This document shows positions 1 through 8,384 of a DNA stretch of 64,000 nucleotides, piece by piece. Every line of letters starts with the position of its first letter. The stretch's first letter is position 1. The notes under the pieces are model-generated. The model was not told the DNA's origin. It searched no databases and saw only the letters and a list, made by a program, of their open reading frames with translations. A program made the translations under genes and the position numbers. This stretch comes from Fuerstiella sp. (GTDB taxonomy: Bacteria > Planctomycetota > Planctomycetia > Planctomycetales > Planctomycetaceae), in contig JAQWOH010000019.1 of the NCBI GenBank assembly GCA_029245955.1, forward strand, positions 1 to 64,000, read 5' to 3'.

Positions 1-141
1 GCTGTTTGCAGCACCACCAATGGTGGAGATAGCAGCCAGACAGACAACGATGATCAAAGCCAGCATCACTGCGTACTCAACTGCAGTCGGGCCATCTTCG
101 GATACAATGAACTTCTTTACACTGTTTGCAAACTTCAACAT
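1..141 (-). CDS. Flp/Fap-type pilin, partial (C-terminus off the left edge)
   Basis: Reading the minus strand from an ATG at 141 gives 47 codons without a stop before the window ends. The product begins MLKFANSVKKFIVSEDGPTA and continues VEYAVMLALIIVVCLAAIST. This is the class IVb (Flp) prepilin layout: a short basic leader, the segment with Glu-Asp-Gly-Pro-Thr-Ala-Val-Glu-Tyr, then one hydrophobic helix. In this family the leader is removed by a dedicated prepilin peptidase and the mature peptide forms Flp/Tad pili. The gene is shorter than the usual ORF cut-off. The remaining C-terminus and any tad genes lie outside the window. A sequence resembling AGGGG precedes the ATG. Confidence 0.85.
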   Translation of the reverse strand, partial: MLKFANSVKKFIVSEDGPTAVEYAVMLALIIVVCLAAISTIGGAANS

Positions 142-776
142 TATTAACCCCTCAGATCTGACTCATTAAAAGAATTGAATTCACCGGCAACACGTGTTGT
201 GCCGTCTCGAATTGCGGGGTGTACCCCCAAGTGAAGCCCACGTGCGTTTCGTCTGCCGCAGCAATACCGTCAGGACTGGCGAAGGACTTCAGCGGAAACC
301 TATGCCTGAAACGGTCCTTTTTCAGAAGTTCCTGTAAGAGATTCGTCAGGTGGGCATACCCCTGTGCAGCACACACGCGTTATGACGAATCTGACGACCA
401 GGCATGATGGCGGCACCATTCCAATACAAGCTGAATTGTGAGGAAGATCCAGCCTGACCGGCTTGTTAGGTGACTCCGGATCGCCTGTTGCGCATAGACG
501 ATGAAACGGAACCAATAATTTGAGACGACAGACACAACACGAACACTGGTGTTCTGCACTGCGATTGCCGAAGACTTCCAACTGTCAATAGGAACGGAAA
601 CCGTAACGGAACAGCCCCGAAAATCACTGTCGTCGGCGTATTCTCGATAGCCGGCGGATGTCGGATCCGGTATTTTGGGTAAGCGATGGGGAAACTTTGT
701 CAGTCCCCCCACACGCGTGACTCGTCATGCGTGTGGTCAGGGGTATCAGAGTACAAGAGACTACAGGAACGCGACG
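142..776. other. Intergenic region between divergent genes, no gene seen
   Basis: These 635 bases lie between the Flp pilin (leftward) and the membrane protein at 777 (rightward). Short ORFs exist on both strands, but they overlap each other, have no convincing ribosome binding sites and match no family I recognise. The region presumably carries both promoters. The one clear structure is the inverted repeat at 709-736, listed separately. Confidence 0.5.
709..736 (+). promoter_or_regulatory. Leader hairpin upstream of the gene at 777
   Basis: CCACACGCGTGA (709-720) pairs with TCATGCGTGTGG (725-736) over 12 positions with a single G-U wobble, leaving the loop CTCG. It ends 40 bases before the ATG at 777. 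There is no T-run on either side, so it does not look like an intrinsic terminator. It could be an operator palindrome or an RNA leader stem; the sequence does not decide between these. Confidence 0.4.
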
Positions 777-1874
777 ATGTTCTTCAGAATTCACTCCACG
801 GCAGTTAAGTACGAAAGACTCTCCCCCCTCACCCCTGCGAAGCAACTGCCTGATAATGAAACGCCAGGAAAGACGCTCCCAAAGGATTTTCGACACATTG
901 GATTCAGCGATTCGCGAGAAGAGCGTCGTTCTCGCAGCAGAGCCGATACGCGGCCGGAGCCGTACAGACCGTCCGTTCATGACGGTGGTAATGTCACCGC
1001 CAAAGCGCTTCTGATTGGCGGATGTGTTCTGGCAGTCGGCGTGCTTGTGCTTGTGGCAGTCAGATTGTCTCAGGTTTCTTCCGCAGGCAAGGTATCCCCT
1101 GAGCCCGCCGTCGTGGGGAGACCAGACAGTGATCTTTCGGGTGCCGATATCGGCATTGAGGTCGAACCGGATCTCCTCATTGAGGTTCCGGATATCGCCA
1201 CCCCCGACAATCCTGATGCACCCATGGCGACCAGTCGCAGGAACCCAAAGAAGGTCAGGATCGCGGATGCTTCATCAACGGATGTCGTATCGCCCGAAAC
1301 AGAAGAGAACGATGAGTCCGCGGTCAGCTCTACAGGGCATCAGGCGACGAATGTCCCCGAAGTCTTTCAAATTGACGGCCCAATCGCAGTACCCAGGTAC
1401 AACCGTTCCAACCCTTACGCCGAAATTCAAACGGTTGACTTGATTGATGATATTCGGGGCCATCGCGTGATGGCATCACTGAACGAAATCTGCGTACACA
1501 TCGTACCACTCAAAAGTGATGTCCGTGGTGGTGTGTCAGCAGCAGTTTCAGCGGGCGTTCGGGGCGCTCTGGAAAGATGCCAGCTGCAATATCGCGGCGG
1601 AATCAGCGAGCCAATTATGCTGGTGCAACTTGATGTCGTTAAGACCGGCGACGTTCAGTCGCTGTCGATGACAGCAATGCTGCTCGTCAATAAAGAATCA
1701 CGTATACTGAAGGTGTGGCAACGAACTGCAGAGATTGGAGCCATCACCAACCAGGCTCTGCAGAAAGGAATCCTTCCGCCGAAATTGAATGGTGGCGTCA
1801 GCGGTTTCTTCACCGAGCTGCGAAGTCAGTTCGTCGACGTTCGTCGGCAATTTTCGGCCAAAGCAGACGACTGA
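777..1874 (+). CDS. Hypothetical single-pass membrane protein
   Basis: The product has 365 residues. The ATG at 777 is chosen because AGGAA lies 7 bases upstream; an in-frame start at 675 has no such site. The first 75 residues are polar and Arg-rich. One hydrophobic helix spans about residues 77-97. A Pro/Asp/Glu-rich linker of about 150 residues follows, and a compact domain occupies the last 130 residues. The layout suggests a cytoplasmic N-terminus, one membrane anchor and an extracytoplasmic C-terminal domain. I do not recognise the family. The gene converges on the sulfatase with about 30 bases between the stops, so it appears to be transcribed alone. Confidence 0.7.
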   Translation: MFFRIHSTAVKYERLSPLTPAKQLPDNETPGKTLPKDFRHIGFSDSREERRSRSRADTRPEPYRPSVHDGGNVTAKALLIGGCVLAVGVLVLVAVRLSQVSSAGKVSPEPAVVGRPDSDLSGADIGIEVEPDLLIEVPDIATPDNPDAPMATSRRNPKKVRIADASSTDVVSPETEENDESAVSSTGHQATNVPEVFQIDGPIAVPRYNRSNPYAEIQTVDLIDDIRGHRVMASLNEICVHIVPLKSDVRGGVSAAVSAGVRGALERCQLQYRGGISEPIMLVQLDVVKTGDVQSLSMTAMLLVNKESRILKVWQRTAEIGAITNQALQKGILPPKLNGGVSGFFTELRSQFVDVRRQFSAKADD

Positions 1875-1904
1875 TTGTCAGGCCCGCTGACATGCCAGTG
1901 ATAC

Positions 1905-3578
1905 TCAATTCGGACCGGATGTCGCAAGCTTTGTGAATTCAGCCGCCGACTGCGTCCACCGGGCAGCAAGAACTTTCACTTTTTCTGAATACGCCACCGC
2001 AACGTCATGCTGCTCAGCACGGTCGGATTTGATGTCATAGAGTTCCCACGGTTCGCCTTTGGCAGCAACCAGTTTCCAATCGCCTGAGCGAACGGCTTTA
2101 TGACCATCGTGAAACCACCACAAGTGGTCGTGTCGCAGACTGGTATCCGCATTGAACAGCGGCAGCAGACTTTTCCCAGGCGCCGCGGGGACGGCCGTGC
2201 CTTCCCATTCGGTCAGTGGCTTTGCACCGCACACCTCAAGAATCGTTGGCACGATGTCGATCACATGGCCAGCAGCACGACGGAAGCCCCCTTTGGCCGC
2301 AATTCCAGCGGGCCAGTGAATAAGCAGGGGAGTTGAAATACCGCCCTCGTGAACCCAGGTCTTATGTCGGCGGAATGGCGTATTGCAGGTTGTCGACCAG
2401 CCGGGACCCAGACAAAGATAGGAAGCTTCGGATCCCGGACTCGCCGACGGATCGTGTCCATCCGACCGAACCATGATCTCCGCACTGGCGCCGTTGTCTG
2501 AAAGGAAAAAAACAAGTGTATTATCGAACGCGTCCATGGCTCGCAACTGGTCCAGCACACGTCCGATTTCCTGGTCGACCCGATCAATCATCGCCGCGTG
2601 AATCGCCATCTTGCCAGCCTGAAACTGAATCTGTTCATCGGTCAGTGTGTTCCATGGCACCGGACGATTCACTTCGCCGGAACCAAGAATCTGAAGGTGT
2701 TCCGGAAAATGATACGGAGGACCAAGCGTCCTCTCGACAGCAGAAAGATTCACATTCAGCAGTCCCATTTGCTTTTGTTTCTGCCAGCGTGTTCGGCGCA
2801 CTGCTTCCCAGTCCTGCTTATACGTGTCAGCGTACTTTGCGATATCTTCAGGCAGGGCGTGCAGTGGAAAGTGAGGAGCGGTAAATGCCAGATAATGAAA
2901 GAACGGGGCATCAGAGTGATTCTGCTGATGCTCCTGCAGGCATCGAACGGCGTGATCAGCGATCTCAACGGTGGCATAGTACCCGGAGTTCTTTTTCACG
3001 GCCGGCAACGGCTGATCGTCATCCCAATGCTTTTCAGGATTGAAGAACCGCCCCTGATCCAGCAGCAGGTACGAATGGTCAAAACCGCCCTCCAGTGGCA
3101 TCCCATCGATGTGCCATTTGCCCGAATGATATGACCGATAGCCGGCGGGCCGCAACATGTCCGGCAATAATCTGGCCCACACGGGACGCCTGTTTCTGTT
3201 GCCGCCGCCGGCACCGGGCAGCACATCACGGCGAACCTGCTGTGCGTAGTAACCTGTCATCAGCACAGCTCGAGTCGGCCAGCAGCGTGCCGTATTATAA
3301 AACTGTGTGAACCGCAGACCGTTCTCCGCCAGCGAATCCAGATGCGGTGTCTGAATCTCGCCGCCGTAACAACCGAGATCCGAATAGCCCAGATCGTCAG
3401 CCATGATCAATAACACGTTGGGACGAGGAATCTGTTCAGCCAGAAGCCGTGGCAATCCGGCAGCGACAACGCTGAAAACCATCACGAGCCTGACCGATGT
3501 AGTTGCCACTCGAAGGACCGCTTCGCCGGGACAGCTTGAAAATCGTCTCATCGACCGCGGGCATATAGATTTAAACAT
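1905..3578 (-). CDS. Exported sulfatase (type I, formylglycine-dependent)
   Basis: This 557-residue protein is a member of the alkaline phosphatase/sulfatase superfamily. After a hydrophobic signal-like segment (about residues 30-47) comes PNVLLIMADDLGYSDLG, with metal ligands D61 and D62. The signature C99-W-P-T-R103 follows; C99 is the residue converted to formylglycine in this family. GKWH (153-156) and the second metal pair D361-N362 are also present. The enzyme would hydrolyse sulfate esters, probably from algal or other sulfated polysaccharides, outside the cytoplasm; the substrate cannot be read from the sequence. AGGT lies about 8 bases before the start. The start could instead be the Met at residue 10. 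No anaerobic maturase or formylglycine-generating enzyme gene is adjacent. Confidence 0.93.
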   Translation of the reverse strand: MFKSICPRSMRRFSSCPGEAVLRVATTSVRLVMVFSVVAAGLPRLLAEQIPRPNVLLIMADDLGYSDLGCYGGEIQTPHLDSLAENGLRFTQFYNTARCWPTRAVLMTGYYAQQVRRDVLPGAGGGNRNRRPVWARLLPDMLRPAGYRSYHSGKWHIDGMPLEGGFDHSYLLLDQGRFFNPEKHWDDDQPLPAVKKNSGYYATVEIADHAVRCLQEHQQNHSDAPFFHYLAFTAPHFPLHALPEDIAKYADTYKQDWEAVRRTRWQKQKQMGLLNVNLSAVERTLGPPYHFPEHLQILGSGEVNRPVPWNTLTDEQIQFQAGKMAIHAAMIDRVDQEIGRVLDQLRAMDAFDNTLVFFLSDNGASAEIMVRSDGHDPSASPGSEASYLCLGPGWSTTCNTPFRRHKTWVHEGGISTPLLIHWPAGIAAKGGFRRAAGHVIDIVPTILEVCGAKPLTEWEGTAVPAAPGKSLLPLFNADTSLRHDHLWWFHDGHKAVRSGDWKLVAAKGEPWELYDIKSDRAEQHDVAVAYSEKVKVLAARWTQSAAEFTKLATSGPN

Positions 3579-3807
3579 GTTGAATACCTGAACTGCAGCA
3601 AGCTAAGTCCGGAGCTGACAGAAATAGGAAACGGATGAACCTGAATCCTCAGACTTACGTGCGCGAGTCTACAGGCTAAACACATCATTTACGACACTGT
3701 CTGCAACGACTTATCACTGCCGGGCGCGTATACTGCAGTCGCCGTCGCGTCCGACAACCATGGCGGTAAGGGGAGATACAAGTTCGTACTCGAGGAATTG
3801 CGCAGTT

Positions 3808-4623
3808 ATGGCGTTCGATGTCCATCGGCACTGGCAGAAAGTTTCCGAACTCCTGCAGAACAATACACCGTTTGCGGTCGTCACGATGGTTGACGTCCGC
3901 GGCAGTGCCCCTCAGATTCCGGGTGCCAAGGCCATTGTTACAAGTGAAGGTATTGTGGAAGGAACTGTGGGTGGCGGCAAGGTGGAAGCTCGTGCCATTG
4001 CACGGGCTGCAGACATGCTGCAGGCAGCGGACGGCCACAGTTGTCAGTTCGTAACATGGAACCTGCAGACAGACATCGGTATGACCTGTGGGGGCGAAGT
4101 CAAATTCTTCTTTGAATTGTACCTGTGCAATGACTGGAAGATCTCGCTGTTCGGCGCCGGACATATTGCTCAGGCTCTCGTGCCAATCCTGCTGCAGATG
4201 AACTGTCGAGTCACCTGGATCGATCAACGTCAGGACTGGCTTTCGAAGACAGAGGACCACCCCAAGCTGACGAAGATCTGCCGTAAAAACCTGCAGGATG
4301 AAGTGAGAAACCTGGACCCCGGCAGTTTTTTTGTATTGATGACACAGGGACACGCAACAGATTTGCCGGTGCTGGCCGAGGTACTGCAAACCGGTCATCC
4401 GCCCTACATTGGCGTCCTGGGAAGTCTGCAAAAAGCGAAAGTTCTGAGACGTGATCTTAAAGACATGGGAGTGTCTGAAGCAAAGATCGCTTCGTTTTTC
4501 TGCCCCATGGGCCTGCCCATCGGCAATAACACCCCACCTGAAGTCGCGATCAGTGTCCTGTCTCAGCTTATCCAGGAACGCGATCGACTTGGAATCGTGG
4601 ATCAGAGAACCAAGTCGTTCTGA
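3808..4623 (+). CDS. XdhC/CoxI-family molybdenum hydroxylase maturation factor
   Basis: The 271-residue product has both parts of the XdhC family. The N-terminal part carries RGSAPQIPGAK (31-41), EGTVGGGKVE (51-60) and a later MTCGG. The C-terminal Rossmann-like part starts LFGAGHIAQAL and ends with CPMGLPIGNNTPPE. XdhC proteins bind molybdenum cofactor and help sulfurate and insert it into xanthine-dehydrogenase-type enzymes; PaoD plays this role for PaoABC. The ATG at 3808 is preferred to one at 3760 because GAGG precedes it and the homologous region begins there. The gene is convergent with the PaoABC-like genes at 5096-8969, its likely clients, with one small gene between. Family assignment is secure; the partner is inferred. 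Confidence 0.9.
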   Translation: MAFDVHRHWQKVSELLQNNTPFAVVTMVDVRGSAPQIPGAKAIVTSEGIVEGTVGGGKVEARAIARAADMLQAADGHSCQFVTWNLQTDIGMTCGGEVKFFFELYLCNDWKISLFGAGHIAQALVPILLQMNCRVTWIDQRQDWLSKTEDHPKLTKICRKNLQDEVRNLDPGSFFVLMTQGHATDLPVLAEVLQTGHPPYIGVLGSLQKAKVLRRDLKDMGVSEAKIASFFCPMGLPIGNNTPPEVAISVLSQLIQERDRLGIVDQRTKSF

Positions 4624-4747
4624 GGCAGTTGGTATTCCGCATTGAAAATACTTCGAACAGCATCACAAAGATCAAGTGTCCGGAAATTCACCTTCGTATC
4701 GGGGCGACACACCAATTCTGTAGTCTCAGGCCGTCGATACGCTGCAG

Positions 4748-4993
4748 TTACGCGCGGCTTTTAAAACAGTCACGACCGTCCACACAGGTCGTGCGGTCAA
4801 CCAATTCCTCGTCCGGCCCCAGCACGTGCTGCGTGCTGTTGCACCAGCAATTGAATCGAGTACTGCCTTCCTCATCCTGTGATTGCGGATCCGGATTGCC
4901 GGTCACGTAAATGGCCTTACTGCGAAGATTCATGCAGGGAGGCTGAGTCTGCGGCTGAGTCTGCGTTTCATCGAAGGAGCGTTTGTAAGTCAT
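4748..4993 (-). CDS. Small cysteine-containing hypothetical protein
   Basis: The product has 81 residues and starts MTYKRSFDETQTQPQTQPPC. GGGAG lies about 7 bases before the ATG at 4993, which decides the start over an in-frame ATG at 5023. It contains a short Gln-Thr-Gln-Pro repeat and five cysteines, including Cys-Trp-Cys and a late pair spaced C-V-D-G-R-D-C. There is no signal peptide or membrane helix. It lies immediately downstream of the PaoABC-like genes on the same strand, about 100 bases beyond the FAD subunit stop, so it may be co-transcribed. I do not recognise the family. Confidence 0.6.
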   Translation of the reverse strand: MTYKRSFDETQTQPQTQPPCMNLRSKAIYVTGNPDPQSQDEEGSTRFNCWCNSTQHVLGPDEELVDRTTCVDGRDCFKSRA

Positions 4994-5095
4994 CGGTTTT
5001 CTCCCGATCATGATTCTAATCAAACTCTGAAGTCAGGCAGAACCGGTCGACAACCCATCCCGCAGAAATCAATGTTTCAAAAAAATATAATGATG

Positions 5096-6145
5096 TTAAG
5101 CGATATGGGATTCGACAGACGGCGCCGCTGATGGCTCATCCGGCAGCGGACCATCCAGTCCACCGGTGTCATGCCCCGCGGCCTTTAAGACTGCACGCTT
5201 AACAGCAACCTGCGTCAGTTGAATCTTATATTCGTTCTGAGAAAGTGGCATCGCGTCCACCACCGCCGCGACTCCGGCCATAGCAGCGGATTCTTCTGTC
5301 ACCGCTTTCCCACACAGCGACCGGGCTGCGCCATTTGTAATCCACGGCGTCGGAGCAACCTGCCCCAGGACGACGCTGGCACTCTGCACTATTCCCGAAA
5401 CCACATCCATGCTGACAGCAGCTGCCGCCAGCGGCTGATCCGGACCTTCTCCCTGACGGACTTCGTAGGCCGCGCTGAGTCTGTTGCCATGAGCCGGTAT
5501 GATCACATGTGTCGCCAGCTGTCCAGGCTGCAACACGTTCTCCAGTTCACTGTCAGCTGCTGGTGTCTGATACAAATTGGCCAGATCCAGAATCTGCTCC
5601 TCGTCCGGTGCCGGACCGACGACTCGGACTCGCGCCCCCAAAGTGATTAATGCAGGAGCGAGCCGGGACGCATTGACAAACCTGGCCGAGCCTCGGTTAC
5701 CGAGCACGGCGTGATATCGATTGTCGCCTTCGTTGACCATACGGCCGTTGTCGGCCAGTAATCCATGGCCTTCGCGAAAGTACCAGCAGTTTGGACGCCG
5801 CAGCAGTTCGCCCATCAGTGTGCCCTGCGACTGCAGCTGAATACTACTGATCCCCTGTATCACCTGCTTGGCTGAGGGAAACTGGTCGGTGTTCCTGTCA
5901 TCCAGAAACTCATCCAGGCAGACAGCCGCGCCAATCCAGACGCTGCCGCTGTCGTCACGTTCGATCTGCTGCAGCGACTTGATCTCGCAGATGTTGACTA
6001 CTCGATCGGCCGTCACGACCATCCGCTTCATCAGCCCGACAAGATCCGTCCCGCCCGCCAGAACCACCGCTTCTTTGTTCGGTTCCGTCAGCAGAGCAAC
6101 GGCTTCGCTTTCCGTTGTTGGCTGCGCATACTCGAAATTTTTCAT
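5096..6145 (-). CDS. Molybdenum hydroxylase FAD-binding subunit (PaoB/YagS-like)
   Basis: This 349-residue protein belongs to the FAD subunit family of xanthine-dehydrogenase-type enzymes. LAGGTDLVGLMKR (29-41) is the FAD pyrophosphate loop; the region around 102-150 corresponds to the second FAD loop, and the C-terminal third is CO-dehydrogenase-flavoprotein-like. In the PaoB/YagS subgroup this middle region carries four cysteines for a 4Fe-4S cluster. Here only C120 (in NCWYF) remains, and the stretch where Cys-x-Lys-Arg and Gly-x-Gly-Cys are expected reads REGHGLLADNGRMVNEGDNR. The cluster is therefore probably absent (inference from remembered family pattern). It is the last of three closely packed genes, 6 bases after the molybdopterin subunit. 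Confidence 0.88.
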   Translation of the reverse strand: MKNFEYAQPTTESEAVALLTEPNKEAVVLAGGTDLVGLMKRMVVTADRVVNICEIKSLQQIERDDSGSVWIGAAVCLDEFLDDRNTDQFPSAKQVIQGISSIQLQSQGTLMGELLRRPNCWYFREGHGLLADNGRMVNEGDNRYHAVLGNRGSARFVNASRLAPALITLGARVRVVGPAPDEEQILDLANLYQTPAADSELENVLQPGQLATHVIIPAHGNRLSAAYEVRQGEGPDQPLAAAAVSMDVVSGIVQSASVVLGQVAPTPWITNGAARSLCGKAVTEESAAMAGVAAVVDAMPLSQNEYKIQLTQVAVKRAVLKAAGHDTGGLDGPLPDEPSAAPSVESHIA

Positions 6146-6151
6146 GGGGAA

Positions 6152-8383
6152 TTAACCTTTCGCAGTTCGGAGTGCGTCGAGCACGCGTTTGGGCGTGAGC
6201 GGCAGAGTTGGAACACGGACGCCGGTGGCATTACAAACCGCGTTTGCAATCGCAGCGCCACCACTGATGGCCGGCGGTTCTCCCAGACCGATCACCCCTC
6301 TTGCTCTTTCGCTCTCCGGTTCATGGAAATGAACAACCAGTTCACCGGTATCACCAAGCCGAGGCAGACGATAACTGTCCAGTTCGCTGTTAATAAATGC
6401 TCCGGTCTTCGGATCGTTGATTCGTTGTTCGAATAACGCCGCAGCAATACTCATGATCATCGCACCGTAGACCTGACTTTCGGCAGTCTTACGATTCATC
6501 ACCAGGCCCATGTCCTGAACAGCCACCATCTTGATGATTTTCACGACGCCGGTGTCTGTATCGACAGCCACCCGAGCCATCTGGCATCCCGCAACATTCG
6601 AACTGGACAACGGACTGTCGTCCCCACGTTTGTAGATCGACGTGACCTCGAGCGGCTGAATACCAATAAGACTGCAAGCCTGCTTCCACGACATCGCCTT
6701 ACCGCTGTAGTCGACGGCGGAAATACTGCCGTTCGATGCTTCCAGCTTATCAGCAGGCACTTCCAGTTTCTTCGCCACAAGCTCAAACAACTGTGCCAGA
6801 ACTTCCTGTGCTGCACGACGATGTGACTCACTTACAGCCCCCACCGTGGTGCTGCCACCGGACGCACCGCTGAACGGATACGTTGAGCTGCCGATGTTGA
6901 CCTTCACGGCTTCGATCGGCAGCCCCAGAGTTTCAGCCAGAACCATTGCACAGATCGTTCGTGTTCCGGTACCCAAATCCTGAGTACCGCAGTAAGACTC
7001 AACACCACCATCCGGATGAATCTTCAGCAGACAGTTCGAACTGTTGGCTGTACCACCCCATTTGTGGATACCGATGCCCAGGCCCTCCACCACGGAACCG
7101 CGTCGCTTGCCTTTTCCGTGCAGGTGCCAGTGCTTGCGCCAGTCGATCAGGTCGGCCCCGATTCGCAACTGCTCAGCATAAACCAGTGACTTTTCAGGCG
7201 AGTCGATGTTCTCAAGGTTGCGCAGAAAGATATCCAGACTATCGGCGTGCATCTTTGCGGCCAGATCATCGTAGGCGGTCTGCGTAATGGCACAGGCCTG
7301 AGGATGATTGGGAGCTCTCCAGGCAACGGACGGTTCGTTGTCGGTGATAATTCCCGTAGCACGACGCCGCCAGTTCTTCGGACGAAAAACATAAGGAAAG
7401 TTGCCCACCGATACGGTCGACCCATTGAAGCCGGAAGTACCCCAGTGGTGGGAGTCCCAGACCTGCACAACACCGTTCTCGTCCGCACCGAGTTTTACAT
7501 CGATGAAGCCGGACGGACGATTACCACCAATCTTCAGCTCCTGATCCCGAGTCAGCAGAAACTTAACCGGACGACCAGCCTTCTTGGCGATCTCTGCAGC
7601 CGCAATACCCCAGTAATCCGGCTTGAATTTGCTGCCGAAGCCGCCGCCGATGTATTCGCAGTGCACATCAACTTCATCGGCAGAAATCTTCAGGGCATCC
7701 GCGTATCCGTCGTCGGTTCTTGAGACGTTCTGTGTTGAAAGATTGACTTTCAGCCGGTCACCTTCCCAATGCAGCGTGGAACCGTGCGGTTCAAGGCAGC
7801 AGTGAGTAATCGTATCAATCCCGTAATTGCCTTCGACAACGTACTTTGACTGAGCAAACAGTTCCTGAACCTTCTGTTCTTCCCACTCTTCTTCGTCGTC
7901 ATCATCACCAGGCTCACCCAGGGCCTCGTCCAGTTCAATCCCGCCGCCAGCCTTCTTCGTTCGTTTCTTTGCCTCAGCTGCCTGCAGGTCGTGATCGGCG
8001 ACAAAGGACTCAAGCAACTCGTACTTGACCTTCAGTTTAGACACGCCTTCCGCCGCGATAGCCTCCGTTTCACCGGCAACCGCAACCAACAGAGTTCCGT
8101 CCGCACGAATCTCAACAGGATCGTCACCAGGTTTGGGAGCTTTGATCAGATGCACCAGCACAACACCGGGAACCCTCTCGGCCGCTGACGTGTCAACGGA
8201 AATCACGCGACAATGAGCGTGAGGGCAACCGAGTGCTCGTACCACCAGCTGCTTTGGAAGGTTAACGTCATACGTGTACTTGGCCGCGCCGGTCGACTTC
8301 TCCATCCCGTCCAGACGACTGACACGTTTGCCAATCAATCGAGCCTTGTGATTTTCGGGCCAGCTGTAGGTAACTTCAGCCAT
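6152..8383 (-). CDS. Molybdopterin-binding subunit of a PaoC/YagR-like molybdenum hydroxylase
   Basis: This 743-residue protein is the catalytic subunit that binds molybdenum cofactor and hydroxylates or oxidises the substrate. It begins with the family segment RVSRLDGMEKSTGAAKYTYD and contains GGGFGSKF and VAWRAPNHPQA near the cofactor. It ends with GLGEPPAISGG, in which E702 is the catalytic glutamate of this family. PaoC in E. coli oxidises aldehydes; the substrate here is unknown. Residues about 130-173 form an unusual Lys-rich then Asp/Glu-rich insertion. It starts 1 base after the iron-sulfur subunit stop and has no signal peptide, so export would have to occur with the Tat-signal-bearing partner, as in PaoABC. 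Confidence 0.92.
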   Translation of the reverse strand: MAEVTYSWPENHKARLIGKRVSRLDGMEKSTGAAKYTYDVNLPKQLVVRALGCPHAHCRVISVDTSAAERVPGVVLVHLIKAPKPGDDPVEIRADGTLLVAVAGETEAIAAEGVSKLKVKYELLESFVADHDLQAAEAKKRTKKAGGGIELDEALGEPGDDDDEEEWEEQKVQELFAQSKYVVEGNYGIDTITHCCLEPHGSTLHWEGDRLKVNLSTQNVSRTDDGYADALKISADEVDVHCEYIGGGFGSKFKPDYWGIAAAEIAKKAGRPVKFLLTRDQELKIGGNRPSGFIDVKLGADENGVVQVWDSHHWGTSGFNGSTVSVGNFPYVFRPKNWRRRATGIITDNEPSVAWRAPNHPQACAITQTAYDDLAAKMHADSLDIFLRNLENIDSPEKSLVYAEQLRIGADLIDWRKHWHLHGKGKRRGSVVEGLGIGIHKWGGTANSSNCLLKIHPDGGVESYCGTQDLGTGTRTICAMVLAETLGLPIEAVKVNIGSSTYPFSGASGGSTTVGAVSESHRRAAQEVLAQLFELVAKKLEVPADKLEASNGSISAVDYSGKAMSWKQACSLIGIQPLEVTSIYKRGDDSPLSSSNVAGCQMARVAVDTDTGVVKIIKMVAVQDMGLVMNRKTAESQVYGAMIMSIAAALFEQRINDPKTGAFINSELDSYRLPRLGDTGELVVHFHEPESERARGVIGLGEPPAISGGAAIANAVCNATGVRVPTLPLTPKRVLDALRTAKG

Positions 8384-8384
8384 T

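Noticed and set aside
1876-1892. 6-bp hairpin TGTCAG/CTGACA between the membrane protein and sulfatase genes as a terminator
   Set aside because: Short stem without a T-run; it occurs easily by chance, so it is not listed as a feature.
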